Assembly: GCA_963830715.1 (NCBI GenBank) | Contig: CAWHNS010000001.1 | Span: forward strand, 186,001 to 250,000 | DNA: 64,000 nucleotides | DNA from: CAVVMA01 sp963830715 | GTDB taxonomy: Bacteria > Desulfobacterota > Binatia > Binatales > Binataceae | Reading direction: 5' to 3' | Shown: in pieces, positions 9,470 through 18,842 of the stretch | How the letters are laid out: each line of letters begins with the position of its first letter | Numbering within the stretch: position 1 is the first letter of the stretch | Notes under the pieces: model-generated | Databases searched by the model: none | Told to the model about the DNA's origin: nothing | What the model saw: only the letters and a program-made list of their open reading frames with translations | Made by a program: the position numbers and the translations under genes

Positions 9470-9595
9470 ATCGAGCCGAGTATAAACCAGCGGCCGGCGC
9501 GCTTGCACGGTCGAAACCGTTAGTGATAGCTGAAGATCGGATCTTAGCGCCCCCGGCGCGGGACACCATTAGCACCATCATGGAGGAAGTTAAAG

Positions 9596-10735
9596 TTGGA
9601 CTTCGGATTCTCTGAAGAGCAGGAGATGTTGCGGGACGCGGCCAAGCGCTTTCTGGCCGACAACTGCCCGAGCACGTTCGTGCGCAAGATGATGGCGCAT
9701 GAGACCGCCCACGATGACGCCTTCTGGAAGAAACTCGTCGGCCTCGGATGGCCTGCGATGCTGATCCCCGAGCAATACGGCGGACAGGGCGGGACTTTTC
9801 TCGACATGACGGTGGTCGTCGAGGAAGCAGGCAAGGTCCTGCTGCCGGGACCATTCTTCACGCAGGCCCTGCTGGCGGTGCCGCTCACGATCGAGGGCGC
9901 AAGCGAGGCACAGAAAAAGGACATCCTGCCGCGGATGGCCAAGGGCGAGTTTATCGGCACGCTCGCGCTCGCCGAGGCGTCCGGGCGTTTCGACGCCGGC
10001 GGTATCGAGCTCAAGGCGGAGAAGCGCGGGTCGGACTACGCGATCACGGGCGAGAAGCTGTTCGTGCCCGACGCGCACGTCGCCAACGGGATGGCGGTCG
10101 CGGTGCGGACTGCGGCGGGCTCGAATCCCGAACAGGGAATCACGATCCTGCTCGTGCCCACCAACGCGAAAGGCGTGACTATCACTCAGCTCAAGACCGT
10201 CGACATGACGCGGCGGCTCTGCCACGTCAAATTCGATAACGTGACGGTCGGATCGAACAACCTGCTCGGCAAGGAGAACCAGGGATGGCCGATCCTGCGC
10301 CGCACGCTCGATATCGCGACTGCGGCGCTATCGGCCGAGATGGTCGGAACTGCGCAGAAGGCGCTCGACATGTCGGTCGAGTACGCCAAGACGCGCGTGC
10401 AGTTCGGCAAGCCGATCGGATCGTTCCAGGCCGTCAAGCACAAGTGCGTGGACATGATGGTCGCGGTCGAGAATGCGCGATCGCTCACCTACTACGCCTG
10501 CTGGACGGTTGACGAGCGCGTCGCCGAGGCGGCGACTGCGGTGCCGATGGCGAAAGCTTACACCTCCGACATGGCCAAGAACGTGACCAGCGAAGCGATC
10601 CAGGTGCATGGCGGAATCGGTTTCACCTGGGAGCACGACATGCATCTGTACCATCGCCGCGCCCTGGCCGGCGAGGCGAACCTCGGCAACGCCCCGATCC
10701 ATCGCGAGAGCGTGGCGAAATCGCTATTGGGGTAG
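9596..10735 (+). CDS. Acyl-CoA dehydrogenase
   Basis: A 379-residue FAD flavoenzyme that introduces the alpha-beta double bond into an acyl-CoA. N-terminal 'FGFSEEQEMLRDAAKRFL', the middle FAD-contacting 'EASGRF' strand region, and the C-terminal signature 'QVHGGIGFTWEHDMHLYHRRA' are diagnostic. It starts at TTG 9596, eight bases after a clear GGAGGAAG at 9580-9587, which decides the start. The branch with 'FTWEHD' is common in actinobacterial and deltaproteobacterial FadE sets, so a branched, aromatic or steroid-derived substrate is plausible but not demonstrated. It stands alone. Confidence 0.93.
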   Translation: MDFGFSEEQEMLRDAAKRFLADNCPSTFVRKMMAHETAHDDAFWKKLVGLGWPAMLIPEQYGGQGGTFLDMTVVVEEAGKVLLPGPFFTQALLAVPLTIEGASEAQKKDILPRMAKGEFIGTLALAEASGRFDAGGIELKAEKRGSDYAITGEKLFVPDAHVANGMAVAVRTAAGSNPEQGITILLVPTNAKGVTITQLKTVDMTRRLCHVKFDNVTVGSNNLLGKENQGWPILRRTLDIATAALSAEMVGTAQKALDMSVEYAKTRVQFGKPIGSFQAVKHKCVDMMVAVENARSLTYYACWTVDERVAEAATAVPMAKAYTSDMAKNVTSEAIQVHGGIGFTWEHDMHLYHRRALAGEANLGNAPIHRESVAKSLLG

Positions 10736-10831
10736 AGCGGTCGGCGCCGTTTGATCCGGCATACACGCCGTATCGGCCCGCGCTGGAATTTCTCGCGTGC
10801 CGTCAACGATCGCAGGTGCTAGCATCGTTGC

Positions 10832-12715
10832 ATGGCCGCGATGCGGGATGCTCGTCTTGCTGAGAGGCCAGATGCTCTCGCGCCCTTGCTCGAGGTCCTG
10901 CCGCTGCTCGCGCTGTCGCTTCTGTGGTCATCGGGCCCGGCGCGGGCGCAGACGCTGCCGGCTTCCGTTGAATCTCCAGCGCCGGTCATCGATCGCATCA
11001 GGATCGTCCGCGAGAACGTTTTCGACGCCGAGGAAAAGCGGGCCGGGATCATGGGTGACACGCGATTCCTCGTCGAGCATCCTTGGGGCGTCAGGCTCGC
11101 CATCCTGACCGGTCCCGACGATCTCAACATCGCGGGCTGGGCCAATCGCATCCACTTCAAGACTCGGCCGTCGGTAATCGAGTCTCAGCTCCTGTTCAAG
11201 CCCGGCGAGCCGGTCGATCTTGCGCGGCTGATGGAGACCGAGCGCAACCTGCGCTCGGTGGGCTTTCTGCGCAACGCCTCGGTGTATTACGAACCGGTTG
11301 CGGCGGGCCACGCTGAGGTCACGGTACTGACTCAGGACGCCTGGACCCTGGAGCCTCAGCTTGCGGTTTCCGATATCGGCGGCGGCCATGTAGTCGGTCA
11401 AGCCGGAATCAGCGAGAGCAACCTGTTCGGATTCGGCAAGGAAGCGGAGTTGGACCACGACAGCGAGCGCTACCGCAATGTGGACTTCGTCGGCTATCAG
11501 GACCCCGACGTATGGGGCACGCACTGGCATCTGCTGGCTCAGGGCACCGAGGACAGCGATGGCCGCGTCCGGAGCGCGCTGCTCGAGTATCCATTCTGGT
11601 CGCTAGAAGTCCCCGATTCGGTGGGCGCTTCATTCTCGCATATCAGCGATCAGGAACGCCTGTTCTCGCAGGACGGCAACGGGTTCCGGCGCTGGCAGAC
11701 CGCGGCGACGTTCGAGGCCGGTCACGCCCTGACCGTGGAGCAGGACCTCGTGCGCCGAATCGGGCTGCGCTACCAGCTCTGGGATGACAGTTTCGCGGGG
11801 CCTCCGGGTTCCGGCGCGAGGCCCGCCTTCGGCCTGGAAAGCCGCCGTACTTCGGCGCTGGAACTGAGCTTCACCGAATGGCATCCCGATTTCATCAAGG
11901 CGTACTACCTCGATTCGCTGGGCCATCCCGAGGACCGCGATACCGGGTGGGCCCTTCAGACGCGGCTTGGATACTCGCCGTCCGCTCTGGGAGCCAGCCG
12001 CAGCGAGTTCGTGATGGGCACATCGTCGCGCGTGGGCTTCGACTTCCACGATCAGACCTATGGATGGTTCTTCGCGCAGGCTTCGGGGCGTGAGGGCGGC
12101 GGACAGGTTCACGACGGCTTCGTCACTCTGGAGGGTCTCGGATATCAGCGGCTCCCCGACCTGTTCGATCGCCGGCAGACGCTCGTGCTTGACGCACGCA
12201 CCGACCTGTCGAGCGGTCTTTTCAACGACCATGAATTTGTGATGGGCAGCGATGACGGCGGGCTGCGCGGCTATCCGATCAATTACCTGGCCGGAACGCG
12301 GCGGATGCTGTTCCATGTCGAGGATCGGGTGATGATGGTCGAAGACCTCCTGCACCTGATCTCGCTCGGGGTCGTCGGGTTCGCGGATGCGGGGCAGGTA
12401 TGGGGCCGCGGCCGCGACCTTTCCTCGACCAATATGCTGGCCTCGATTGGAGTAGGCCTGCGCCTCGCCTCAACGCGTGGCAGGTTTCAATTCCCGATAC
12501 GATTCGACTTCGCGATCCCGCTGTTTCATCACGCCGGCGTCGGCGCCGCCGACTTTTCGACCGGAGCGCCGCAGGAGTTCGGCACATTCGGCCAGCCATT
12601 CATCGCCGACGGCAACTCGCTCGCCGACCCGGAAAACCTCGCGCCCGACACCGTGACGTCTCCTTATCCCAATGCCTCGCCGTTCACCATTCCGGGCGGC
12701 AGTTTCAACGATTAA
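10832..12715 (+). CDS. Omp85/BamA-TamA family outer-membrane protein
   Basis: A 627-residue beta-barrel protein of the surface-antigen D15 family. An N-terminal signal peptide ends about 'SSGPARAQ' (residue 40). A single POTRA-like segment follows ('LLFKPGEPVDLARLMETERNLRSVGFLRNASVYYEP'), then a long barrel with alternating aromatic strands. 'GSDDGGLRGYP' near residue 475 matches the conserved RGY loop of Omp85 barrels. One POTRA rather than five suggests a specialised exporter or TamA/FhaC-like relative and not the core BamA. The four-gene run Omp85, glucokinase, PAP2 and GNAT reads in one direction. Confidence 0.85.
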   Translation: MAAMRDARLAERPDALAPLLEVLPLLALSLLWSSGPARAQTLPASVESPAPVIDRIRIVRENVFDAEEKRAGIMGDTRFLVEHPWGVRLAILTGPDDLNIAGWANRIHFKTRPSVIESQLLFKPGEPVDLARLMETERNLRSVGFLRNASVYYEPVAAGHAEVTVLTQDAWTLEPQLAVSDIGGGHVVGQAGISESNLFGFGKEAELDHDSERYRNVDFVGYQDPDVWGTHWHLLAQGTEDSDGRVRSALLEYPFWSLEVPDSVGASFSHISDQERLFSQDGNGFRRWQTAATFEAGHALTVEQDLVRRIGLRYQLWDDSFAGPPGSGARPAFGLESRRTSALELSFTEWHPDFIKAYYLDSLGHPEDRDTGWALQTRLGYSPSALGASRSEFVMGTSSRVGFDFHDQTYGWFFAQASGREGGGQVHDGFVTLEGLGYQRLPDLFDRRQTLVLDARTDLSSGLFNDHEFVMGSDDGGLRGYPINYLAGTRRMLFHVEDRVMMVEDLLHLISLGVVGFADAGQVWGRGRDLSSTNMLASIGVGLRLASTRGRFQFPIRFDFAIPLFHHAGVGAADFSTGAPQEFGTFGQPFIADGNSLADPENLAPDTVTSPYPNASPFTIPGGSFND

Positions 12716-12733
12716 CGACCAGGCTCAACTCAC

Positions 12734-13719
12734 ATGATTCTGGCGGGAGATGTCGGCGGCACGCACGCGAGGCTGGCCTTGTTTACCGTCGAAAGCGGCA
12801 GGCTGAAGGCGCTCGCCGAGCGAATTTACCCAAGCCGCGAGCATCCCAGCCTCGACTCGGTCGCGCGGACGTTCATGACCGATACCGGCATGAGGCCGCA
12901 GTATGCCTGCTTCGGGATCGCGGGCCCGGTGAGCAGCGGGCGCGTAGCGATGGCCAACCTCAAGTGGGTAATCGAATCTTCGTCACTGGCTAAGCAACTG
13001 GGCATCGCAGATGCGACCCTCATCAACGACCTCGAGGCGACTGCCTACGGTATCGCGGCGCTCGCGCCCGGGGACTTCGAGGTCCTCAACGCGGGAGCAC
13101 CCGAGGCTCGCGGCAATGCCGCGGTGATCGCGGCCGGCACCGGGCTGGAGAATCGGGACTGTACTGGGACGGCGCGCGGCACCATCCGTTCGCCTGCGAA
13201 GGCGGACACGCCGATTTCAGTCCGACCGACGACCTGCAAAGTGAAATGCTCTTCCACCTGCGGCGGCAGTTCGGCCACGTGAGCTGGGAGCGCGTGCTCT
13301 CCGGTCCCGGCCTGTTCAATGTCTATCGATTTCTGCGAGATACCGGCCGCGGAGAGGAACCGGGGTGGCTCACCAGCGCGCTCAAGAGCGGCGACCCCTC
13401 CGCGCACATATCGCTGGCCGCGCTTGAGGGAAAATCCGCGCTATGCGTACAAGCGCTGGAGCTGTTCGTTTCACTCTACGGCGCCGAGGCCGGAAACCTC
13501 GCCCTCAAGATCATGGCGGCCGGCGGCGTGTACCTGGCGGGCGGAATCGCGCCCAAGATAGCGGCCAAGCTCAAGGAGCCGGCCTTCATGGAGGCTTTCA
13601 CTACCAAGGGCCGCATGAGCGAACTGCTCCAGGCGATTCCGGTCCGGGTGATTATGAACGAACAGGCCGCGCTGCTCGGCGCCGCTCGCTGCGCCGCGAT
13701 CGGGGCCGCTCTGTTGTAG
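12734..13719 (+). CDS. glk: Glucokinase, frameshifted
   Basis: ATP-dependent phosphorylation of glucose, ROK/Glk fold. The first frame from ATG 12734 has the phosphate-binding 'LAGDVGGTHARLALF', 'ACFGIAGPV' and catalytic-region 'INDLEATAYGI'. The second half, in another frame to TAG 13719, has 'HADFSPTDDLQ', 'VYLAGGIAPKI' and 'NEQAALLGAA'. Adding one G near 13149 (ctgga to ctggga) restores 'GTGLGESGLYWDGARHHPFACEGGH', a typical glucokinase segment with the zinc or substrate-binding EGGH, and a 328-residue protein. Homopolymer-type deletion, likely sequencing error. Confidence 0.9.
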
Positions 13720-13835
13720 AGCCGCAAGCCTTAGCAATCTCTGCTCGTTTTTCGTACTATCGTTTACCCTCGGGCCGTCGCTTCGATGGAATGTTTCCGT
13801 CGCGCACCGCTGGCGCCCGAGCTTGGAGAAGCTCG

Positions 13836-14675
13836 ATGACCAGGATCCTGCTGCTTGCGGCACTGTTGTGCTTCCTGATGCCGCCGCGAGCCGCTCATTC
13901 GCAATCAGGTACCTTCGGCAACGAGCTCGCATCCGACTTCCGCTATGTCGCCAACAACGCGGAAGCGGACTCCGAGGACGTTGTCACGAGCCCGCTTCAC
14001 ATTCAGGAACTCTGGGCTGCCGACGGCCTGCTGCGCAAACCCGCCTTCTACTACACGCTGCTCGGCGCGGGCGCGCTGATGGGCGGCGCCTTCGCGCTGG
14101 ATCAGACTGTGCGCTCGCACCTGCGCGATATGCCCTCCAGCGGGGCGAGCGCGCTCGAGGACTCGGCGGACGTGGCTGCCGGCGGCGCGGCCGGTCTATT
14201 GTATGGATACGGCCTCTATGCGCATGACGAACGCGCCCGCGAGTATGCGATAACCGCGGCGGAAGGCGCCGGGGTCGGCACGCTGGTCACCCTCGCGTTC
14301 AAGTACGGCTTCGGCCGCTTGCGGCCGCATCAGGATGGTCACAGCCATACCCAGTTCTTCGATGGTGGCCAGTCATTCGTATCGGGAGAGGCGACTCCGA
14401 TTTTCGCGCTCGCCGCCGGACTGAGCGAATATTTCGGCAACGCCTGGTACGCGGCCGTGCCGGCTTATTCGGCTGCGATGGCGATGGGCTTCGGACGCAT
14501 CGGCCATGACGCGCACTGGCTGTCGGATGTTGCCGGGTCCGCGCTCGTCGGCGTCGGCACGACCGAGCTGTTGCTTTACCTCCATCGCGAGCATGCCGAG
14601 AATCCCAACCGGCTCCGCATCTTTCCGGTCGCATCGCCGGGGAGCGCCGGCGCCGGCATCTCGTTCGCGTTCTGA
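13836..14675 (+). CDS. PAP2-family (type 2 phosphatidic acid phosphatase) membrane protein
   Basis: A 279-residue protein starting at ATG 13836 with a cleavable-looking signal ('LLLAALLCFLMPPRAAHS'). The PAP2 phosphatase motifs appear in order: KYGFGRLRP (KxxxxxxRP), 'QSFVSGEA' (PSGH-like, but with Gly-Glu in place of Gly-His) and 'RIGHDAHWLSDVAG' (SRxxxxxHxxxD). The middle motif departs from PSGH, so activity needs checking. Such periplasm-facing enzymes dephosphorylate phosphatidate, undecaprenyl pyrophosphate or lipid A. A longer upstream open frame is a shadow inside glk. Confidence 0.85.
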   Translation: MTRILLLAALLCFLMPPRAAHSQSGTFGNELASDFRYVANNAEADSEDVVTSPLHIQELWAADGLLRKPAFYYTLLGAGALMGGAFALDQTVRSHLRDMPSSGASALEDSADVAAGGAAGLLYGYGLYAHDERAREYAITAAEGAGVGTLVTLAFKYGFGRLRPHQDGHSHTQFFDGGQSFVSGEATPIFALAAGLSEYFGNAWYAAVPAYSAAMAMGFGRIGHDAHWLSDVAGSALVGVGTTELLLYLHREHAENPNRLRIFPVASPGSAGAGISFAF

Positions 14676-14744
14676 AACGCATAGCGCTGCTGCGAAATGA
14701 GTTGAGGCGCTCGCAGACGGCGGCAAAGGAGCGCCGAATCCTCG

Positions 14745-15248
14745 ATGAGCGAGATCAAGATTCGACCCGCAGCGATTGGCGACCTTCGGCGGCTCACGGA
14801 GATTTACAATCACTACGCAGTGAACACTCCCATCACGTTCGATATCGATCCGTTTACCGTCGAGGGTCGCATCGGTTGGCTCGAAGAGCACAGTGGCGGC
14901 GGCCGTTATCGCCTTTTCGTGGCGGACGAGGGCGGGCGGCTCGCTGGATACGCCGGCACAGGGCCGTTTCGCGCGAAGGCGGCCTACGATACCACCGTCG
15001 AGACGAGCATCTACTGCGCCCCCGAGGCGACCGGAAGAGGGATCGGCGCCAGACTCTACGAGGCGCTGTTCAAGGCGATCGAGGGCCAGGACATCCATCG
15101 GGTGGTCGCGGGAATCACAATGCCGAATCCGGCTTCGGTCGCGTTACATCGGCGTTTCGGATTCGAGCAAGTGGCGCTCTTCTCCGAGAACGGACGCAAG
15201 CTCGGGCGCTATTGGGACGTGATGTGGATGGAGAAGCGGATGGCGTGA
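14745..15248 (+). CDS. GNAT N-acetyltransferase, phosphinothricin-acetyltransferase-like
   Basis: A 167-residue acetyltransferase whose order of motifs fits the PAT/BAR/MddA group: 'IRPAAIGDLRRLTEIYNHYA' at the N-terminus, 'TPITFDIDPFTVEGRIGWLEEH', then the acetyl-CoA loop 'GRGIGARLYEAL' and 'MPNPASVALHRRFGFEQVA'. Members acetylate small amines such as phosphinothricin or methionine sulfone. The actual substrate here is not determinable. It sits after the PAP2 gene and convergent to folD. Confidence 0.88.
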   Translation: MSEIKIRPAAIGDLRRLTEIYNHYAVNTPITFDIDPFTVEGRIGWLEEHSGGGRYRLFVADEGGRLAGYAGTGPFRAKAAYDTTVETSIYCAPEATGRGIGARLYEALFKAIEGQDIHRVVAGITMPNPASVALHRRFGFEQVALFSENGRKLGRYWDVMWMEKRMA

Positions 15249-15282
15249 CCCATCTCTGCTTCAGCGGCGTCCATCGGTGGTT

Positions 15283-16197
15283 TCAGCTTTTCCGGGTCGG
15301 ACCGTACGACGCGCGCTCAAGTCCCAACTGGTACCGCGCCGCATCAATTAGGTTCTGCATCAGCGCGAGCACCGTCATCGGGCCTGTCCCGCCGGGATTG
15401 AGGGTGACCCATCGCGCGACTTCCTTGACGGCCTCGAAATCGACATCGCCGGCGAATTTGCCGGGACCGACGCGGCGGAAGCCCACGTCGATCACGCACG
15501 CGCCCGCTCTGACCATGTCGGCAGTTATCAGGAACGGCCTGCCGACGTCGGCGCCGACGCACGAGACGATCAGGTCCGCCTCGCGGCATAGCGCGCCGAG
15601 GTCGCGGGTGTGGCGATGGCACCAGGTCACGGTTGCGTTGCACATCCGGCCGCCGAGGATGAATGCGAGCGGCTTGCCGGCGATATCGCTGCGCCCGATC
15701 ACGACCGCGCGGGCGCCATCTACGGGCACTTCGTAGTAATCGAGCAGGGTCAGCACGCCGCGCGGCGTGCAGGGGATAAAGCGCCCCCACTCGCCGCGGT
15801 AGAAGCCGCCCACGCTGGCCGCCGAGACCGCGTCAACATCCTTGCGGGGATCGATCGCGTCGAACAGCCTGAACTTGTCCACCCGCGCGGGCATCGGGAG
15901 TTGCAAAAGAATCCCGCTGGTCCGGTCGTCGGCGTTGAGCCTCTTGATCGTGGCCTCGAGCGACTCGGTGGTGGCTGCGGGTTCCACCACGCTTACGACC
16001 TCGCTGCGAAAGCCGAGCTCCTCCGCGAGCCGCCGCTTGTTGCGAACGTATTGGCGGGAGGCGGGATCGTCACCCACCAGCACCGCCGCAAGTCCCGGAA
16101 TCACGCGGTGCTGCTCGATAAGCTCGCGCGCGAACTGCCGCACCTCGGGCATCAGCGATTCGCTCGCCGCCCGCCCGTCCATGATGATCGCGCTCAT
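15283..16197 (-). CDS. folD: Methylenetetrahydrofolate dehydrogenase / methenyltetrahydrofolate cyclohydrolase
   Basis: Bifunctional cytosolic enzyme interconverting 5,10-methylene-, 5,10-methenyl- and 10-formyl-THF. 'YVRNKRRLAEELGF' with the catalytic Lys, 'GILLQLPMP', 'KDVDAVS', 'PCTPRGVLTLL' and the NADP-binding 'VVIGRSDIAGKPLA' followed by 'GGTGPMTVLALMQN' are all present. I start at ATG 16197 ('MSAIIMDG'), six codons inside the longest frame. It is divergent from gcvT across about 130 bases, so both one-carbon units may share a control region. Downstream fmt uses the 10-formyl-THF it makes. Confidence 0.96.
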   Translation of the reverse strand: MSAIIMDGRAASESLMPEVRQFARELIEQHRVIPGLAAVLVGDDPASRQYVRNKRRLAEELGFRSEVVSVVEPAATTESLEATIKRLNADDRTSGILLQLPMPARVDKFRLFDAIDPRKDVDAVSAASVGGFYRGEWGRFIPCTPRGVLTLLDYYEVPVDGARAVVIGRSDIAGKPLAFILGGRMCNATVTWCHRHTRDLGALCREADLIVSCVGADVGRPFLITADMVRAGACVIDVGFRRVGPGKFAGDVDFEAVKEVARWVTLNPGGTGPMTVLALMQNLIDAARYQLGLERASYGPTRKS

Positions 16198-16329
16198 CGG
16201 CCCGAAGTATAGCATGGGGCTTTCGGCGGCAATTGCGTCCTGCGGCTGTTGGCAACCGTGGCGCGCGCGTCTCGTTTGGAATCCGGTTGCTCTGATAGAA
16301 TTTCAGCCGCAAGCCGATTCACTCAATCA

Positions 16330-17493
16330 ATGAACGCCGCCAAGCGTACGGTTCTTTTCGACCTCCATGTAAGACTCGGAGCGAAGATGACCGCGTTCGG
16401 CGGATTCGAGATGCCGCTGAGTTACAGCGGGATTATCGAAGAGCATCTTGCGGTCCGCGCGGCGGCGGGCCTGTTCGATCTGAGCCACATGGGCGAGTTC
16501 GCGGTATCCGGCCCTGCCGCGCTCGAATTGCTGGAACGGTCGCTTACCAATTCCGCGGCGAGGCTTGGCGAAGGTGACGCGCAATACACGATCCTGTGCG
16601 CGGAAGACGGCGGCACGATCGACGATCTGATCGTGTATCGAACGGACCCCGAGCGTTACCTGTTGTGCGTGAACGCATCGAATATCGATGCCGATGCGCA
16701 GCGGATCGCCGAGTTGAACCGGGGCCGTGCCGCGTTCGCCGACTTAAGCGACGAGACCGCACTGGTCGCGATCCAGGGGCCGAAGGCCGCCGCGATCATT
16801 GCTCCGCTGGCGAATGTCGCGCTCGATGGAATCGGACGCTTCAAGTTCGCGATGGCGTCGGTCGCCGGCGTGCGATGCCTCGCAGCGCGCACCGGATACA
16901 CCGGCGAGGACGGCTTCGAGCTGTTCGTTCCGGCGAGTTCCGGCGTGCGGCTTTACGAGGCGATTCTCGAAGCCGGATCGGGGGCCGGTCTCAAGCCGTG
17001 CGGACTCGGCGCGCGCGATACGCTCAGGATGGAAGCCGGGCTTGCGCTTTACGGTCACGAGCTGGATCGCTCCACTACGCCGCTTGAAGCGGGGCTCGAT
17101 CCATTCGTGAAGTTCGGCCATTCTTTCGCCGGCGAGCCCGCGCTCAGAGCCCAACGCGAGCGCGGGCTTCGCAAGCGGCTGATCGGATTACGCACCGACG
17201 ACGCGCGCAGCGTCGCGCGCCAGGGCTACAGCGTCTATCGCGGCAAGCGGCCGATAGGCAAGGTCACCAGCGGCACCTTCGCGCCGAGCTTCAACCGGCC
17301 GCTCGCGATGGCTTACGTGATGGCCGACGCGGTTGACGGAGCGTGGCCGCGCGAGGGTGACGCGCTCGAAGTCGAGATTCGCGATCGCAGGGTGGCCGCG
17401 ACCGTGACGGCCCTGCCGTTTTACCGGCGCCGCGCGGCGCACGCCGCCGACACTGCGAAGGGCGCATTGGGCAAGGAGGGAAGACCCGAGTGA
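16330..17493 (+). CDS. gcvT: Glycine cleavage system T protein (aminomethyltransferase)
   Basis: Transfers the methylene group from the aminomethyl-lipoyl H protein to THF, releasing ammonia. Start ATG 16330 ('MNAAKRTVLFDLHVRLGAKM') gives 387 residues, the family length. 'FGGFEMPLSY', 'DLSHMGEF', 'ALVAIQGPKA' and 'RTGYTGEDGFE' are characteristic, and 'GARDTLRMEAGLALYGHEL' contains the folate-binding part. It begins gcvT-gcvPA-gcvPB and its TGA overlaps the GTG of gcvPA (GTGA), indicating translational coupling. No gcvH lies between them. Confidence 0.96.
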   Translation: MNAAKRTVLFDLHVRLGAKMTAFGGFEMPLSYSGIIEEHLAVRAAAGLFDLSHMGEFAVSGPAALELLERSLTNSAARLGEGDAQYTILCAEDGGTIDDLIVYRTDPERYLLCVNASNIDADAQRIAELNRGRAAFADLSDETALVAIQGPKAAAIIAPLANVALDGIGRFKFAMASVAGVRCLAARTGYTGEDGFELFVPASSGVRLYEAILEAGSGAGLKPCGLGARDTLRMEAGLALYGHELDRSTTPLEAGLDPFVKFGHSFAGEPALRAQRERGLRKRLIGLRTDDARSVARQGYSVYRGKRPIGKVTSGTFAPSFNRPLAMAYVMADAVDGAWPREGDALEVEIRDRRVAATVTALPFYRRRAAHAADTAKGALGKEGRPE

Positions 17494-18842
17494 GATTCAT
17501 TCCACATACGCAAAGCGAGATCGCGGCGATGCTCCAGACGATTGGCGCGCGCGGGCTCGACGATTTGATCGCGCACGTTCCCGCGCATCTGCGCGATCGC
17601 GCCCCGATCGCTCTCGCGCCCGGCCTCGCCGAAGCGGAAGTTGCCTCCGAGATGGAAGCGCTGGCCGCGATGAATCGCGGCGCGCGGGACTTCACGAGCT
17701 TCCTGAGCGGCGGCTACTACCGCCATTACGTTCCGGCCGCGGTCCGGGCGATCGCCGCGCGCGCCGAGTTCGCAACCAGCTATACGCCCTACCAGGCCGA
17801 GGCGAGCCAGGGCACCACCCAGGCGATCTTCGAGTTCCAGACGCTCGTCGCGCAACTGACGGCGATGGAAGTCGCCAACGCCAGCATGTACGACGGCGCA
17901 TCCGCCGCGGCCGAGGCGGTGCTGATGGCGCATCGGCTGATGCCGAAACGATCGGTGGTCGCGTTGTCGCGCGCTCTCTGGCGCGACTATCGATCGACGA
18001 TCCGCACCTACTTGAGCGCGCTCGACAATCTGGAAGTAGTCGAGTTGCCGTTCGATCCGGCGCGCGGCAGCGCCGATCTTGCCGCGCTGGAGCGGGTCGC
18101 GAACGATCGCCTGCTCTGCACCGTTACCGGATACCCAAACGTATTCGGCATAATCGAGCCGCTTCAGAAAATCGCCGCGATAACCCATCGCGCCGGCGCG
18201 ATCGCAATCTCCGCGACCGCCGAGGCGCTCGCGATCGCGATGCTGAAGCCGCCCGGCGAGCTCGGCGCGGACATCGCGGTCGGCGAGGCGCAAAGCTTCG
18301 GCATCCCGATGCAATTCGGCGGGCCCGGCCTCGGATTCATGGCCGCGCGGATGGTACACGTGCGCCAGATGCCGGGGCGGCTGGTCGGCGAAACCCACGA
18401 CGCAGAGGGGCGCCGCGCCTTCACCCTCACGCTCGCGACGCGCGAACAGCACATCCGGCGCGAGCGCGCCACCTCGAACATCTGCACCAATCATTCACTC
18501 TGCGCGCTGGCTGCGACCGCGTATCTCTCCCTGATGGGCCGGGGGGGACTGATGGCGCTTGCCGGGCGCAACGTGGAGCTCGCGCACGACGCGGCGGCTC
18601 GGCTCGGCGCGCGCGGAATCCGAGTGAGATTCGCCGGACCGTTCTTCAATGAGTTCGCGGCGACGGTAGCGGATGCGGAATCGGCCCTGAAGGGCGCGGA
18701 GCGAAGCGGGATATTGGCCGGAATCGCGCTTGGAAGCGACTATCCGGAATTACGGGACGCGATTCTGATCTCGGTCACCGAAATGAACGCGAGCGGCGAT
18801 TTCGATCGCCTGGCTGAGGCGCTGGCGGCGGAGGCGCGGTGA
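17490..18842 (+). CDS. gcvPA: Glycine dehydrogenase (decarboxylating) subunit 1
   Basis: The N-terminal half of split P protein, 450 residues, which with gcvPB decarboxylates glycine and loads the aminomethyl group on lipoyl-H protein. 'FIPHTQSEIAAML', 'FLSGGYYRHYVPAAV', 'TSYTPYQAEASQGTTQAIFEFQT', 'MYDGASAAAEA' and 'GIPMQFGGPGLGFMA' are family signatures. It starts at GTG 17490 overlapping the gcvT stop, and its own stop overlaps the gcvPB start, so the three genes form a tightly coupled operon. Confidence 0.97.
   Translation: MRFIPHTQSEIAAMLQTIGARGLDDLIAHVPAHLRDRAPIALAPGLAEAEVASEMEALAAMNRGARDFTSFLSGGYYRHYVPAAVRAIAARAEFATSYTPYQAEASQGTTQAIFEFQTLVAQLTAMEVANASMYDGASAAAEAVLMAHRLMPKRSVVALSRALWRDYRSTIRTYLSALDNLEVVELPFDPARGSADLAALERVANDRLLCTVTGYPNVFGIIEPLQKIAAITHRAGAIAISATAEALAIAMLKPPGELGADIAVGEAQSFGIPMQFGGPGLGFMAARMVHVRQMPGRLVGETHDAEGRRAFTLTLATREQHIRRERATSNICTNHSLCALAATAYLSLMGRGGLMALAGRNVELAHDAAARLGARGIRVRFAGPFFNEFAATVADAESALKGAERSGILAGIALGSDYPELRDAILISVTEMNASGDFDRLAEALAAEAR

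Noticed and set aside
16216..16329. Possible glycine riboswitch before gcvT
   Set aside because: The divergent spacer is too short and lacks the conserved glycine aptamer core.
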